Made by a program: the position numbers and the translations under genes
In this document: positions 13,900-23,173 of the stretch, in pieces
Position numbering within the stretch: the stretch's first letter is position 1
Layout of the letters: every line of letters begins with the position of its first letter
The notes under the pieces: model-generated
The model's input: only the letters and a program-made list of their open reading frames with translations
Database searches by the model: none
What the model was told of the DNA's origin: nothing
Source of the DNA: Collinsella aerofaciens
GTDB lineage: Bacteria > Actinomycetota > Coriobacteriia > Coriobacteriales > Coriobacteriaceae
Reading direction: 5' to 3'
Length of the DNA: 64,000 nt
Assembly: GCF_015561195.1 (NCBI RefSeq)
Contig: NZ_JADMSU010000002.1
Span: 62,001 to 126,000 of the forward strand

Positions 13900-15420
13900 C
13901 TAGCTCTGGCGGTAGTGATCGAAGAAGTCGGCGAGATCTTCGAGGGACTCTTTGAGCACTTCCATGCGCGGCAGGTACACGATACGGAAGTGGTCGGGCT
14001 CAGCCCAGTTGAAGCCGCCGCCGCGCGTGATCAGAATCTTCTTCTCGTGCAGCAGGTCAAGGGCGAACTGCTCGTCATCGGTAATGTTGAACTTCTTCAC
14101 ATCCATCTTGGGGAAGATGTAGAACGCCGCACGCGGCTTAACCACCGAGATGCCGTCAATCTTGTTGAGCGCCTCATACACAAAGTTGCGCTGCTCGTAG
14201 ACACGGCCGCCGGGGCGGATGTAGTCGTTGACGGACTGATGGCCACCGAGCGCCGTCTGAACGATCGACTGAGCCGGCACGTTGGAGCACAGGCGCATGT
14301 TGGAGAGCATGTTGATGCCCATGATGAAGTCGCTCATGCAGCGCTGGTTGCCCGAAAGCACCATCCAGCCAATACGATAGCCCGCGATCATGTGCGACTT
14401 GGACAGACCGCTAAAGGTAACGCAGGGCAGATCGGGAGCGAGCGAGGCAATCGAGACGTGCTCGTAGCCGTCCATGCACAGGCGGTCGTAGATCTCATCG
14501 GCAAAGATCATCAGCTGATGCCTGCGTGCAACCTCGACGATGCCCTCGAGCACCTCGCGCGGGTAGACCGAGCCCGTGGGGTTGTTGGGGTTGATGATAA
14601 CGAGGGCTTTGGTCGCGCTCGTGATCTTGGACTCCATATCCTCCAGGTCGGGATACCAATCCGCCTGCTCATCGCACAGATAGTGCACAGGATGACCGCC
14701 GGCAAGGGTTGCGCACGCCGTCCAGAGCGGATAGTCGGGGCTGGGGATCAGAATCTCGTCGCCATTGTCGAGCAGCGCGTTCATCGAAAGCTGAATGAGC
14801 TCGGACACGCCGTTGCCCGTGTAGATATGCTCCATCTGAACGTTGGGCAAGCCCTTGATCTGCGAATACTGCATGATCGCCTTGCGCGCGGAGAACAGGC
14901 CACGCGAGTTGGAATAGCCTTCGCAGTCGGGCAGCTGCTGGCGCATGTCCTTGATGACCTCATCGGGCGTGCGGAAACCGAAGGGCGCCGGGTTGCCGAT
15001 ATTGAGCTTGAGGATGCGCTCGCCCTCGTCCTCCATACGGGCGGCCTCGTCGACGACGGGACCGCGCACGTCATACAGGACGTTATCGAGCTTGGTGGAT
15101 TTAGAAAAAGTACGCATGGTGGTGCTCCTTGCAATTTGAGCTGAGGGATGGGGTTCGGGCTTGGAATCGTTGCGGGGTGATGATGCCTCGCCTTGATCGG
15201 CGTCGCCGGCAAGCAGCCAGGTAACATCGACCTCCAAAATACGGGCGAGCAGCTCAGCCACATCGCGCCGCGGAATCGTCTTGCCGCTCACATATTGGCT
15301 CATCTGACTCTTGCCGAGTTTTTTGCCGAGCATCTCCGATGCGCGGATCACGTCCGACTGGCGAACGTCGCGATCGGACATAGCCTGTCGCAGACGATCG
15401 CTAAACGTCTCTTGGGCCAC
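13900..15420 (-). CDS. XRE-type HTH fused to AlaA-like aminotransferase
   Basis: A 506-residue fusion. Residues 1-70 form an XRE helix-turn-helix (FSDRLRQAMSDRDVRQSDVIRA, LGKSQMSQYVSGK). After a Ser/Pro-rich linker comes a complete class I aminotransferase (about 105-506) with NPNNPTGSVY and the PLP lysine in SGLSKSHMIAGYR, most like alanine transaminases of the AlaA/YfbQ group. Unlike MocR proteins the DNA-binding part is XRE, not GntR. I start at GTG 15420, preceded by AAGGAGG at spacing 5; the open frame from 15459 would run through operator repeats. GTTCAATT repeats upstream suggest autoregulation linked to amino-acid state (inference). Confidence 0.9.
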   Translation of the reverse strand: MAQETFSDRLRQAMSDRDVRQSDVIRASEMLGKKLGKSQMSQYVSGKTIPRRDVAELLARILEVDVTWLLAGDADQGEASSPRNDSKPEPHPSAQIARSTTMRTFSKSTKLDNVLYDVRGPVVDEAARMEDEGERILKLNIGNPAPFGFRTPDEVIKDMRQQLPDCEGYSNSRGLFSARKAIMQYSQIKGLPNVQMEHIYTGNGVSELIQLSMNALLDNGDEILIPSPDYPLWTACATLAGGHPVHYLCDEQADWYPDLEDMESKITSATKALVIINPNNPTGSVYPREVLEGIVEVARRHQLMIFADEIYDRLCMDGYEHVSIASLAPDLPCVTFSGLSKSHMIAGYRIGWMVLSGNQRCMSDFIMGINMLSNMRLCSNVPAQSIVQTALGGHQSVNDYIRPGGRVYEQRNFVYEALNKIDGISVVKPRAAFYIFPKMDVKKFNITDDEQFALDLLHEKKILITRGGGFNWAEPDHFRIVYLPRMEVLKESLEDLADFFDHYRQS

Positions 15421-15441
15421 TAGAACCTCCTTGCTGGCAAA

Positions 15442-15522
15442 GTTCAATTTATACAACACGAATTGAACCTGAGTTCAATTTAGGCAGCAGTATAACGCCG
15501 TGCTATTTCGAAAAGTTCAATT
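15442..15522. promoter_or_regulatory. GTTCAATT operator cluster
   Basis: GTTCAATT occurs at 15442-15449, 15473-15480 and 15515-15522, and its complement AATTGAAC at 15461-15468. The octamers lie immediately upstream of the XRE-aminotransferase gene. They are the natural candidates for its own HTH binding sites. Confidence 0.6.
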
Positions 15523-15583
15523 TCAAAAATAAAATGAGCAAGACCTCGAGATTTATCCCAAGGCGATAACGACGTGCACGCAT

Positions 15584-16441
15584 TTAGAGGTATTCGAGGA
15601 AACGAGCGGCGGCAAGCGAAACATCGGCCGTTCGATATATGGCGTTGATCTGCCGATGGGGATGCCCTTCGAGCGGACGCACAGCAACATCGAACTGGCA
15701 GCGACGCAAGATGAGCGCGGGAAGAATGCTCACGCCCAGGCCATCCTCGACCATAGCCATAATCGCATAGTCATCCCAAGTCGACAGTTTTGAGCGCACC
15801 GCCAGCCCCGCCCGACGGAATAGCGGCGTAATCTCGTCATCAGTGCCGCGTTCCAGCAGAATAAACTGCTCGTTGGCCAAATCGGCAAGAGAGACGACCT
15901 CTTCAGTGGCAAGCAAAGAGTCTGCCGGCACTACCGCCATCAACTCGTCGCGCACCAAAGACCGCGACGTCATGCCATTTTCTCGGGGCTCATGCGGGAT
16001 AAAGCCCAGATCGCAGCGGCCCTCTGCCACCCATTGTTCAATCTCTGAATAGTCACCCATCAGCAACTCGTAATCAATGTCTGGATAATCGGCACGAAAA
16101 CGAGCAATCACCGGCGGCAGCACGTGGGTCGCCACGCTCGAAAACGTACCGATGCAGATTTTGCCGCGCATGAGCCCACGCATCTCATCCACGCGTCGCT
16201 GCAAGCGAACGAATTCCTCGCAGAGCGCCTCGACAGCCGGCATGACCTGCCGCCCGTCAGCAGAAAGAGCCACGCCCTCGCGACTGCGGTCGAGCACCTT
16301 AAAGCCCCAATCGGCCTCAAGATCGGCCACCATGCGGCTCACGCCCGATTGCGAATAGCTCAGGCGCTCGGCGGCGCGCGTAAAGCTTCCGGCGCGCACT
16401 GTCTCGAGCAGCACCTGCATCTTTTGAATATTCGTTTCCAC
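15584..16441 (-). CDS. LysR-family regulator of the adjacent EamA transporter
   Basis: A 285-residue LysR regulator. The N-terminal helix-turn-helix reads SFTRAAERLSYSQSGVSRMVADLE, and the rest is a periplasmic-binding-like effector domain with FIPHEPREN and GLGVSILPALI. The GTG at 16441 has GGAGG 5-6 nt upstream and is preferred over the open frame from 16462. It is divergent from the EamA permease at 16560. A TTCAC-N5-GTGAA site lies between them, so it most likely controls that transporter in response to its substrate. The effector is unknown. Confidence 0.9.
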   Translation of the reverse strand: METNIQKMQVLLETVRAGSFTRAAERLSYSQSGVSRMVADLEADWGFKVLDRSREGVALSADGRQVMPAVEALCEEFVRLQRRVDEMRGLMRGKICIGTFSSVATHVLPPVIARFRADYPDIDYELLMGDYSEIEQWVAEGRCDLGFIPHEPRENGMTSRSLVRDELMAVVPADSLLATEEVVSLADLANEQFILLERGTDDEITPLFRRAGLAVRSKLSTWDDYAIMAMVEDGLGVSILPALILRRCQFDVAVRPLEGHPHRQINAIYRTADVSLAAARFLEYL

Positions 16442-16514
16442 GGCAGTCCTCCACCCTTGCATGAGTTTTTGTTATGTTTTCCATGCATTATATTCGCTTT
16501 TCTTCTAAAGCCAG

Positions 16515-16529
16515 TTCACCCATAGTGAA
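16515..16529. promoter_or_regulatory. LysR-type T-N11-A box
   Basis: TTCAC-CCATA-GTGAA is a perfect 5-bp inverted repeat containing a T-N11-A motif. It lies between the divergent LysR and EamA genes. Confidence 0.55.
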
Positions 16530-16559
16530 TATGTTCGGATATAGAGGGGATGTCAGCGC

Positions 16560-17471
16560 ATGAACAACGGACTGTTTACATACTTAGCAGCATTACTGTT
16601 GTTTGGCTCTAACGGCATCATCGCCGCAGCTATCGCACTGCCGAGCTCCGATATCGTACTGTTGCGCACGTTTTTGGGCGCTCTCACCCTTGCCGCCATC
16701 CTCTTCATAACCAAGCGCCATAACCTGCAGGCTCCGTCTCGCCCCCGCGAGGCCGCAGCGCTCATCGTCTCGGGCGCCGCGCTGGGCGCCAGCTGGATTT
16801 TCCTGTTCCGCGCCTATCAGACGATCGGCGTTGGTATCTCCTCGCTGTTGTATTACTGTGGCCCCATCATCGTTATGGCCCTTTCCCCGCTCATTTTTGG
16901 CGAAAAGCTGACCGGCGGCAAAATCGCCGGCTTTGTCGCCGTCGCCTGCGGTGCTTTTCTCATTGCAGCGCAAGGTCTAGGCGGCAATATGCCCATTGCG
17001 GGCATCGTCTGTGGAATCGCCTCGGCCTTCTGCTATGCATTGATGGTCATCGCCAGCAAGGGTGCGCCGCACATCGAGGGCCTCGAGAACTCCGCACTCC
17101 AAGTGAGCGCCGCCTTTGTGACCGCACTGGCCCTCACGCTCATCACGCAGGGCGCTCCCTCGTTCCTGTCCGCCGGCGTCGCCGCCAGCATTGATTGGCG
17201 CGCCGTCGCTATGCTCGGCGTCGTCAACACCGGCATTGGTTGCCTGCTCTACTTTAGCGCCGTCGCCAAGCTGCCCGTCCAGACCGTCGCCGTCGTCGGC
17301 TACCTCGAGCCGCTTTCGGCGGTCGTGTTCTCGGCCGCCCTTTTGGGTGAAGCCATAACACCGGTCCGCCTGATGGGCGCCGCGCTTATCATCGGCGGCG
17401 CGATTTTTTGCGAACTCGCCGGCAAACGCGCAAACGCCAAGGCTGGCATCGCCCAGACAGCACGTGCTTAA
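16560..17471 (+). CDS. EamA/DMT-family permease
   Basis: A 303-residue inner-membrane protein with ten predicted hydrophobic segments in two EamA repeats, typical of drug/metabolite exporters. Segments include LAALLLFGSNGIIAAAIAL near the N-terminus and LEPLSAVVFSAALLGE in the second repeat, the most conserved family signature. The substrate cannot be read from sequence; relatives export amino acids, purines or toxic metabolites. The LysR regulator upstream is divergent. The same gene pair occurs again at 59378-61305. Confidence 0.88.
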   Translation: MNNGLFTYLAALLLFGSNGIIAAAIALPSSDIVLLRTFLGALTLAAILFITKRHNLQAPSRPREAAALIVSGAALGASWIFLFRAYQTIGVGISSLLYYCGPIIVMALSPLIFGEKLTGGKIAGFVAVACGAFLIAAQGLGGNMPIAGIVCGIASAFCYALMVIASKGAPHIEGLENSALQVSAAFVTALALTLITQGAPSFLSAGVAASIDWRAVAMLGVVNTGIGCLLYFSAVAKLPVQTVAVVGYLEPLSAVVFSAALLGEAITPVRLMGAALIIGGAIFCELAGKRANAKAGIAQTARA

Positions 17472-17505
17472 AAGCCCCTGCTTTGAAATGCTACCTGCGT
17501 AGATA

Positions 17506-17529
17506 AATAATCCCCAGCTGAGGATTATT
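17506..17529. promoter_or_regulatory. AATAATCC-N8-GGATTATT inverted repeat
   Basis: A perfect 8-bp inverted repeat 99 bp before the kup start and just after the permease gene. It could be an operator or a weak terminator. No ydaO-type c-di-AMP riboswitch was recognised in the short leader. Confidence 0.35.
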
Positions 17530-17628
17530 GTCTAAAATAACCCGATGTGCCAAACTGTTCTTGTATGTATAAAGACGGCATAAAGTTTTTTGTCCTAGAC
17601 AGATAACCGGATGTCTAAGGGAGTCCTC

Positions 17629-19857
17629 GTGGCACACAACAAACTGGAGGCAAACCTCCAAGACCAGCGCGGGCAAGGCGGGCACGGAGCCATCCCCCTC
17701 TCCGCTGGCATGCTGCTCGTAACGCTCGGCGTCGTCTATGGCGACATCGGCACGAGCCCCATGTACACCATGAAATCAATCGTCGCCAACAACGGCGGCA
17801 TCGGTACCGTCAGCGAGGACATGATCCTGGGCGCGCTTTCGCTCGTCATCTGGACCATGACGCTCGTGACCACGGTCAAGTACGTGGTAATCGCCATGAA
17901 GGCCGACAACCACAACGAAGGCGGCATCTTCGCCCTGTTCAGCCTCGTACGCAAGGTGGCACCATGGCTGATTCTGCCCGCCATGATCGGCGGTGCGGCA
18001 CTGCTTGCCGACGGCATCCTCACCCCCGCCGTCACGGTCACCACAGCCATCGAGGGTCTGCGCACCATCGAATGGGGCCATGCGCTGCTGGGCGACGGCC
18101 AGACCAACGTCATCATCATCACCATCATCATTATCTGCGGCCTATTTGCCATGCAGCGCGCCGGCACCTCGTCAATCGGCAAGCTGTTCGGCCCGCTCAT
18201 GACGCTGTGGTTCCTGTTCCTGGCAGGCGCCGGTCTGTTCAACATGCTCGGCAACCTGTCCATCTTGCGCGCGCTCAACCCCATCCGCGGCATTATGTTC
18301 CTGTTCTCGCCCATCAACCATTCGGGCATCATGGTGCTCGGCTTTGTCTTCCTGTCGACAACCGGTGCCGAGGCACTCTACTCGGACATGGGCCACGTGG
18401 GCAAGGCAAACATCTATGCATCCTGGCCATTTGTTAAGGCGGCCCTTATCCTCAACTATCTGGGTCAGGGAGCTTGGCTACTCGCCAATAACTCCAACCC
18501 CCAGATGCTCGCGATGGATATCGTCAACCCGTTCTATATGATGCTCCCCGAGCCCCTACGCCCCTTTGCCATCGTGCTTTCGGCCGTGGCGGCCATCATC
18601 GCCTCACAGGCGCTCATCACCGGCTCGTTCTCGCTGGTATCCGAGGCAACGCGCCTCAACCTTATGCCGCACCTGCGCATCCACTACCCCAGCGACACCA
18701 AGGGCCAGCTCTATATTCCGCTCGTCAATAACATCATGTGGGTCGGCTGCATCTTCATCGTGCTGCTGTTCCAAAACTCCGAGCGCATGGAGAGTGCCTA
18801 CGGCCTCGCCATTACCGTGACCATGCTTATGACCACCACGCTTTTGACGAGCTATATCGCCGGCATTCTCAAGCACAAGCTGGGCGCCTGCGTCTTCGCC
18901 CTGCTCTTCGGCGCCATTGAGCTGTGCTTTTTCGCCTCGTGCCTCACCATGTTCTTTGACGGCGGCTATGTGATGATCTTCTTGGCCGCACTGCTGTTTG
19001 GCCTTATGTATGTGTGGCGTCGCGGCACCGCCATCGAGCGCACGCAGACGATCCTGCTGCCCGTCTCCAAGTACATTGACCAGCTCAACCGCCTGCGCAA
19101 CGACGAGACCTACCCCGTGCTCGCCGACAATCTGGTGTTCCTCACCAACAGCCCCGATCCGCTCACGCTCGACCGCGACGTGCTCTATTCCATCCTGGAC
19201 AAACATCCCAAGCGCGCCAAGGCATACTGGTTCATCAACGTGCACGTTACCGACGAGCCCTATACGCACGAGTATTCCGTCGAGACCTTTGGCACGGACT
19301 TTTTGTTCCGCGTGCGCCTGGACTTGGGCTTTAAGGTCAACCAGCGCGTTAATGCCTACCTGCGCCAAATCGTCGGCGACTTGATGGCATCGGGCGAGCT
19401 GCCGCCGCAGCATCACACCTACTCTATCTACGAGACACGCGGCAACGTGGGCGACTTCCGCTTTTGCATGCTGCGCAAGATGCTTGCCCCCGAAACGGAC
19501 ATCAACCGCAACGACCATCGCGTCATGGCCATCAAGTACGCCGTCCGCCGCGCCTGCGGAAGCCCGGCACGCTGGTACGGTCTCGAGAACTCGGCCATCA
19601 TCATTGAGTACGTACCGCTCTTTGCCCGCATGCGCCCGGCCGTCAAACTTGTGCGCACCCAGGTGCCGCTCGAGGTTCAGATCGAAGAGGCCGAGGAAAT
19701 GGAGGTCGACATCTTCTCGGACGACTTGGTCAACGGCAACGAGGCCGGCAAGAGCATGAACGTCGATCCCACCGAGCTGCTCGAGAGCGTCGCCGATACG
19801 CCCGAACAGCAACTCGACGGACTCGAGAGCACCCAGTTCAACGACGCCAACTTCTAA
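17629..19857 (+). CDS. kup: Kup-type potassium uptake permease
   Basis: A potassium/proton symporter of about 742 residues. The N-terminal membrane domain (about 12 helices, roughly residues 25-470) opens with the family signature GVVYGDIGTSPMYT. A long hydrophilic cytoplasmic tail follows. GDIGTSP and TGAEALYSDMGHVGK contain the conserved acidic and ion-path residues. I choose GTG 17629 because AAGGGAG lies 5 nt upstream; the open frame at 17611 overlaps that ribosome site. The C-terminal end is extended and acidic (EEAEEMEVDIFSDD). It is a single gene with its own terminator. Confidence 0.95.
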   Translation: MAHNKLEANLQDQRGQGGHGAIPLSAGMLLVTLGVVYGDIGTSPMYTMKSIVANNGGIGTVSEDMILGALSLVIWTMTLVTTVKYVVIAMKADNHNEGGIFALFSLVRKVAPWLILPAMIGGAALLADGILTPAVTVTTAIEGLRTIEWGHALLGDGQTNVIIITIIIICGLFAMQRAGTSSIGKLFGPLMTLWFLFLAGAGLFNMLGNLSILRALNPIRGIMFLFSPINHSGIMVLGFVFLSTTGAEALYSDMGHVGKANIYASWPFVKAALILNYLGQGAWLLANNSNPQMLAMDIVNPFYMMLPEPLRPFAIVLSAVAAIIASQALITGSFSLVSEATRLNLMPHLRIHYPSDTKGQLYIPLVNNIMWVGCIFIVLLFQNSERMESAYGLAITVTMLMTTTLLTSYIAGILKHKLGACVFALLFGAIELCFFASCLTMFFDGGYVMIFLAALLFGLMYVWRRGTAIERTQTILLPVSKYIDQLNRLRNDETYPVLADNLVFLTNSPDPLTLDRDVLYSILDKHPKRAKAYWFINVHVTDEPYTHEYSVETFGTDFLFRVRLDLGFKVNQRVNAYLRQIVGDLMASGELPPQHHTYSIYETRGNVGDFRFCMLRKMLAPETDINRNDHRVMAIKYAVRRACGSPARWYGLENSAIIIEYVPLFARMRPAVKLVRTQVPLEVQIEEAEEMEVDIFSDDLVNGNEAGKSMNVDPTELLESVADTPEQQLDGLESTQFNDANF

Positions 19858-19879
19858 CACGCCACCAGCCATTGACGAC

Positions 19880-19917
19880 AACGGCCTCGCATCTCATAGG
19901 AGGTGCGAGGCCGTTTT
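19880..19917. terminator. Bidirectional terminator between kup and the hydrolase gene
   Basis: The perfect 12-bp stem AACGGCCTCGCA / TGCGAGGCCGTT is followed by TT on the + strand. The flanking genes converge. Confidence 0.85.
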
Positions 19918-19938
19918 ATGTCGCAACGGACCAGTGAG

Positions 19939-20904
19939 CTACGAACGACGCGGCTCGGGAACCACGAGCCTATCGGGGCTCGCGCCCTCGGCATCCATCA
20001 GGCTCACGTAGCGAATCGACGGATCCCCATACATCGCGTAGTAATAATTGCCCGTGCGCGCGCTAAAGCATCCGGTATAGATAGTCTTCTCGAACTTACC
20101 ATCGCCCATCTTGGACGCTCCCTCGATCATCGCCACGCCTTCGAGCGAGCGGAACATGCGGACGACGTTTTCGGCCTCGCTGTCTTTTTGCGGGTAATTG
20201 GCGTTGAGGTACGCTGCCTTTACAAAACGGCTCGGCGAATAGCAGTCGCCGGGAATGCCGCGCATGCCGGCACCGGCTCCATAGGGCTTAAGCTCGGCGC
20301 CACGCCACGTCGCCGTCTGCGGAAAATCGCTTGTGGCGGTGATATAGGTGCGTAGATTTTCCATATGCCACGGGAAGGTCGGCTGGTTGGCAAGGGTGTC
20401 GACCGGATCGTCGTATACGTGCAGGCCGTCAGCCATCATCTCGACCACGATGCTACGCTGCCTGTCGCCGATAATCCAATGGAGCAGCGACACGCCCAGC
20501 CCCTCTCCTGCAGATTTGGCAACAATCACCGTATCGTGCAACGCAGCCTCGACCTCGTCGACCGTCGAGAACGTCGCTGCCACCCACAGGGGAAACTCAT
20601 AGGCCGCGATATTGGTCTTGCCGTCGGCAGGATCCTCGGCATACTCGGCATAACCCGGGAAATTGAGACCCGCCACGGCGAGGCCCGCATCGTTGCCGCA
20701 GTCGAAGAACATGGGGTAGTTCTTGTAATCGATGCACATGCCGATCACCGCGTGTGCCGCTGTCGCGTCGTCGATAAACGAATACGGAATGTGAAACCCG
20801 CGCGGCATCACGCGAACCTGTTGGCCGTAGTCAAAGCTCCAGTCGAGGTTACGGCCCAGATACATGTGGCCAGAATTATCGGTAAATCGAATGCTCGTGC
20901 ACAT
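19939..20904 (-). CDS. Bile salt hydrolase / penicillin V acylase-type enzyme
   Basis: A 321-residue N-terminal-nucleophile hydrolase of the choloylglycine hydrolase family. After Met removal Cys2 is the nucleophile. Residues matching the known active site are Arg18 and Asp21 (GRNLDWS), Asn81 (GLNFPGY), Asn173 (LANQPTF) and Arg226 (SPSRF). Bile salt hydrolases cut the glycine or taurine amide of conjugated bile acids, common in gut anaerobes. I start at 20904 so that Cys is residue 2; AGGAGG lies 6 nt upstream. A deconjugase is most likely, but penicillin V or other amide substrates cannot be excluded by sequence. Confidence 0.9.
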   Translation of the reverse strand: MCTSIRFTDNSGHMYLGRNLDWSFDYGQQVRVMPRGFHIPYSFIDDATAAHAVIGMCIDYKNYPMFFDCGNDAGLAVAGLNFPGYAEYAEDPADGKTNIAAYEFPLWVAATFSTVDEVEAALHDTVIVAKSAGEGLGVSLLHWIIGDRQRSIVVEMMADGLHVYDDPVDTLANQPTFPWHMENLRTYITATSDFPQTATWRGAELKPYGAGAGMRGIPGDCYSPSRFVKAAYLNANYPQKDSEAENVVRMFRSLEGVAMIEGASKMGDGKFEKTIYTGCFSARTGNYYYAMYGDPSIRYVSLMDAEGASPDRLVVPEPRRS

Positions 20905-20965
20905 AGCGCCTCCTAGCTTTTCGTTCTTGCTAAACTCATTGTCACCAAACAAAGAGGCGCTAAAC

Positions 20966-21003
20966 AAAAAAAGCCCGGACATGACAACAATGTCACGCCC
21001 GGG
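20966..21003 (-). terminator. Terminator after the deformylase-like gene
   Basis: On the minus strand CCCGGGCGTGAC pairs with GTCATGTCCGGG (one mismatch) and is followed by seven T. It separates the deformylase-like gene from the hydrolase downstream. Confidence 0.85.
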
Positions 21004-21039
21004 ACAAAGACCGCAAATTCGGTCCCCAATTGAACCACC

Positions 21040-21459
21040 CTAGACAAGTTTGCCTTGGCAGTGATCAATCATGTGCTGGATCATCTGAGCTTCGAAGCCT
21101 GCATAGTCGCGGCGGCACTCCTTCATCTTGCCGTCGACGATCTGGTCAAAGGCGACCTTGCACTTGATGTAGCGCGTGGACTTGGTGATCTCGTCGTGCG
21201 TCAGGCAGCTCTCCTCCATCTTGCTGGCGCCCAGGCCAAACACCAGACGAGGGTTGTAGAGCACGTGGGGCTCGCCGGCATCGTCCAAGTAGACGCAAAC
21301 CTTCTTGGTAACGCCAATCTGGTTGGCGGCCAAGCAGCCGGCATCGTCGAGCGACTTGATGGTATCGATCAGGTCCTGAGCAACCGACTCGTCCTCGACG
21401 GTCGCAACCTCGCAACGCTGGGACAGGATAGCCTCGTCGTGGCAAAGCTCTTTAATCAT
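21040..21459 (-). CDS. Deformylase-like protein lacking the catalytic Glu
   Basis: A 139-residue deformylase-fold protein. Motif I (CLAANQIGV) keeps the oxyanion Gln. Motif II reads ESCLTHDE, with the metal-ligand Cys present. Motif III reads QHMIDH: both His ligands remain, but the general-base Glu of HExxH is Met. Metal binding is therefore expected but normal deformylation is not. I start at 21459 (GGAGGAACGT before ATG); the open frame starts four codons earlier. It is monocistronic. It could be a regulator, a binding protein or an enzyme with altered chemistry. Confidence 0.85.
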   Translation of the reverse strand: MIKELCHDEAILSQRCEVATVEDESVAQDLIDTIKSLDDAGCLAANQIGVTKKVCVYLDDAGEPHVLYNPRLVFGLGASKMEESCLTHDEITKSTRYIKCKVAFDQIVDGKMKECRRDYAGFEAQMIQHMIDHCQGKLV

Positions 21460-21652
21460 ACGTTCCTCCATAGGGGTCGTTGTAACCGCTTAAGTATACG
21501 GTACCTACACATTTTCATGCGAATAATACCGTCCGTCTGCTACAAAGCGCCGAACTTCAACACGCGAGGAACATCAATCTTTCAAAGGCGATATAGTAGT
21601 TAAGTTCGTGTCAATCGGCCTAAACTCGGGGCCGAACAAGGAAAGGGTATGC

Positions 21653-22966
21653 ATGGACGAACTATTTCACGTCAGTGAGCGCAAGTCCACAATCGGGACC
21701 GAACTTCGCGCTGGACTGACAACATTCCTGGCGATGGCCTACATCATCGCCGTCAACCCCGCAGTGCTCTCGGGCGCCGGCATCGATGCGGGAGCGCTCG
21801 CCTGCGCCACCTGCCTGGGCGCCGGCATCATGACCATCTGCATGGGCATCTTCGCCAACCGCCCGCTCGCCTGCGCGTCGGGCCTGGGCATCAACGCCAT
21901 GATCGCGGGCATCACCACCACCATGTGCGGCGGTGACTGGCACGTTGCCATGAGCGTTATCTTCCTCGAAGGTATCGTCATCTTGCTGCTCGTCCTTTGC
22001 GGCCTGCGCGAGGCCATCATGGATGCCATCCCCGTGGTCCTGCGCCACGCCATCTCGGTGGGTCTGGGCCTGTTTATCGCCATGATCGGCCTGTGCGACG
22101 CCGGCATCATCACCGCTGGCGCCGGTACGCTCGTCGGCTTGGGCGACATCACCTCCCCCACCTTTATCGTCGGCATCATCTCCATCGTCGTGACGGTTGC
22201 CCTGGCTTCCCGCAACGTGCCGGGCTCGCTGCTCATCGGCATCATCGTTGCCGTTATCGCCGGTATCCCGCTGGGCGTCACCCATGCGCCCGAGGGCCTC
22301 ATCGCACCGCTCGACTTCTCGACCTTTGGCGCCCCGTTTGCCAGCACCGCTGATGGCAACATGGCCATCGTGAAGGTTCTGACCGACCCGATGCTGCTCG
22401 TCGTTGCCTTCTCGCTGCTCATGAGCGACTTCTTCGACACCATGGGCACCGCGATGGCCGTCGCCAAGCAGGGCGAGTTCTTGACCGAGGACGGCAATGT
22501 CGAGGACATCCGTCCCATCCTGGTCGTCGACTCCGTGGCCGCTGCTGCCGGTGGCTTTATGGGCGTCTCCTCCATCACTACCTTCGTCGAGTCCACCTCT
22601 GGCGCTGCCGACGGTGGCCGCACGGGCCTCACCTCCGTCACCACCGGCGTGCTGTTCATTCTCGCCGCGTTCTTCTCCCCCATCGTCACCATCGTTTCCA
22701 GCGCCGCCACCTGCGGTGCTCTGGTCTACGTCGGTTACCTCATGATGAGCGAGGCCTCCGAGATCGACTGGTCCGACGTGTCGCAGGGTTTCCCGGCGTT
22801 CATGATTGTCGCCGGCGTGCCCTTCACCTACTCCATCTCTGCCGGCATCGGTCTGGGCTTTATCGCCTACGTGATCGTCGCGCTCTTTAAGGGCGAGGCC
22901 TCCAAGATCAAGCCGCTCATGTGGATCGCAGCCCTTGCCTTCCTCGTCTACTTCTTTGTAGCGTAG
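21653..22966 (+). CDS. Purine permease, AzgA/PbuG-type (NCS2 superfamily)
   Basis: A 437-residue membrane protein with 12-14 hydrophobic helices. The first conserved block LTTFLAMAYIIAVNP and the later SDFFDTMGTAMAVAKQGEFL and TFVESTSGAADGGRTGLTS are the usual signatures of guanine/hypoxanthine/adenine proton symporters. The start at 21653 has GGAAAGG upstream and removes 15 residues of the longer frame from 21608. No purine riboswitch was found in the 190-bp leader. A second copy of its last 14 codons lies at 24984-25028, carried by the downstream tandem duplication. Confidence 0.92.
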   Translation: MDELFHVSERKSTIGTELRAGLTTFLAMAYIIAVNPAVLSGAGIDAGALACATCLGAGIMTICMGIFANRPLACASGLGINAMIAGITTTMCGGDWHVAMSVIFLEGIVILLLVLCGLREAIMDAIPVVLRHAISVGLGLFIAMIGLCDAGIITAGAGTLVGLGDITSPTFIVGIISIVVTVALASRNVPGSLLIGIIVAVIAGIPLGVTHAPEGLIAPLDFSTFGAPFASTADGNMAIVKVLTDPMLLVVAFSLLMSDFFDTMGTAMAVAKQGEFLTEDGNVEDIRPILVVDSVAAAAGGFMGVSSITTFVESTSGAADGGRTGLTSVTTGVLFILAAFFSPIVTIVSSAATCGALVYVGYLMMSEASEIDWSDVSQGFPAFMIVAGVPFTYSISAGIGLGFIAYVIVALFKGEASKIKPLMWIAALAFLVYFFVA

Positions 22967-22992
22967 CGGCAAAGCTGCCAAAGCAGAACACC

Positions 22993-23030
22993 AAAGCGCG
23001 GAGTCGCATCGAGCGGCTCCGCGCTTTTCT
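22993..23030 (+). terminator. Terminator of the purine permease gene
   Basis: AAAGCGCGGAG and CTCCGCGCTTTT form a stable stem followed by T residues. A homologous hairpin recurs at 25055-25091. Confidence 0.85.
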
Positions 23031-23173
23031 TTTAAAGCCAGGCATCGCACGGACGCGCGATATATTGCTTCCCAAGTTTTGGACATTTTGCCCTCCAAAC
23101 GGCACTACCGACGGCTACATCCTGCAGATATGCTGGATATAACCGCATAGGCCCTATGAGGATGGGAGTAACC

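Noticed and set aside
17472-17628. c-di-AMP (ydaO) riboswitch before kup
   Set aside because: The leader is too short and lacks the conserved blocks of that aptamer.
21460-21652. Purine riboswitch before the purine permease
   Set aside because: The conserved three-way junction blocks of that riboswitch are not visible.
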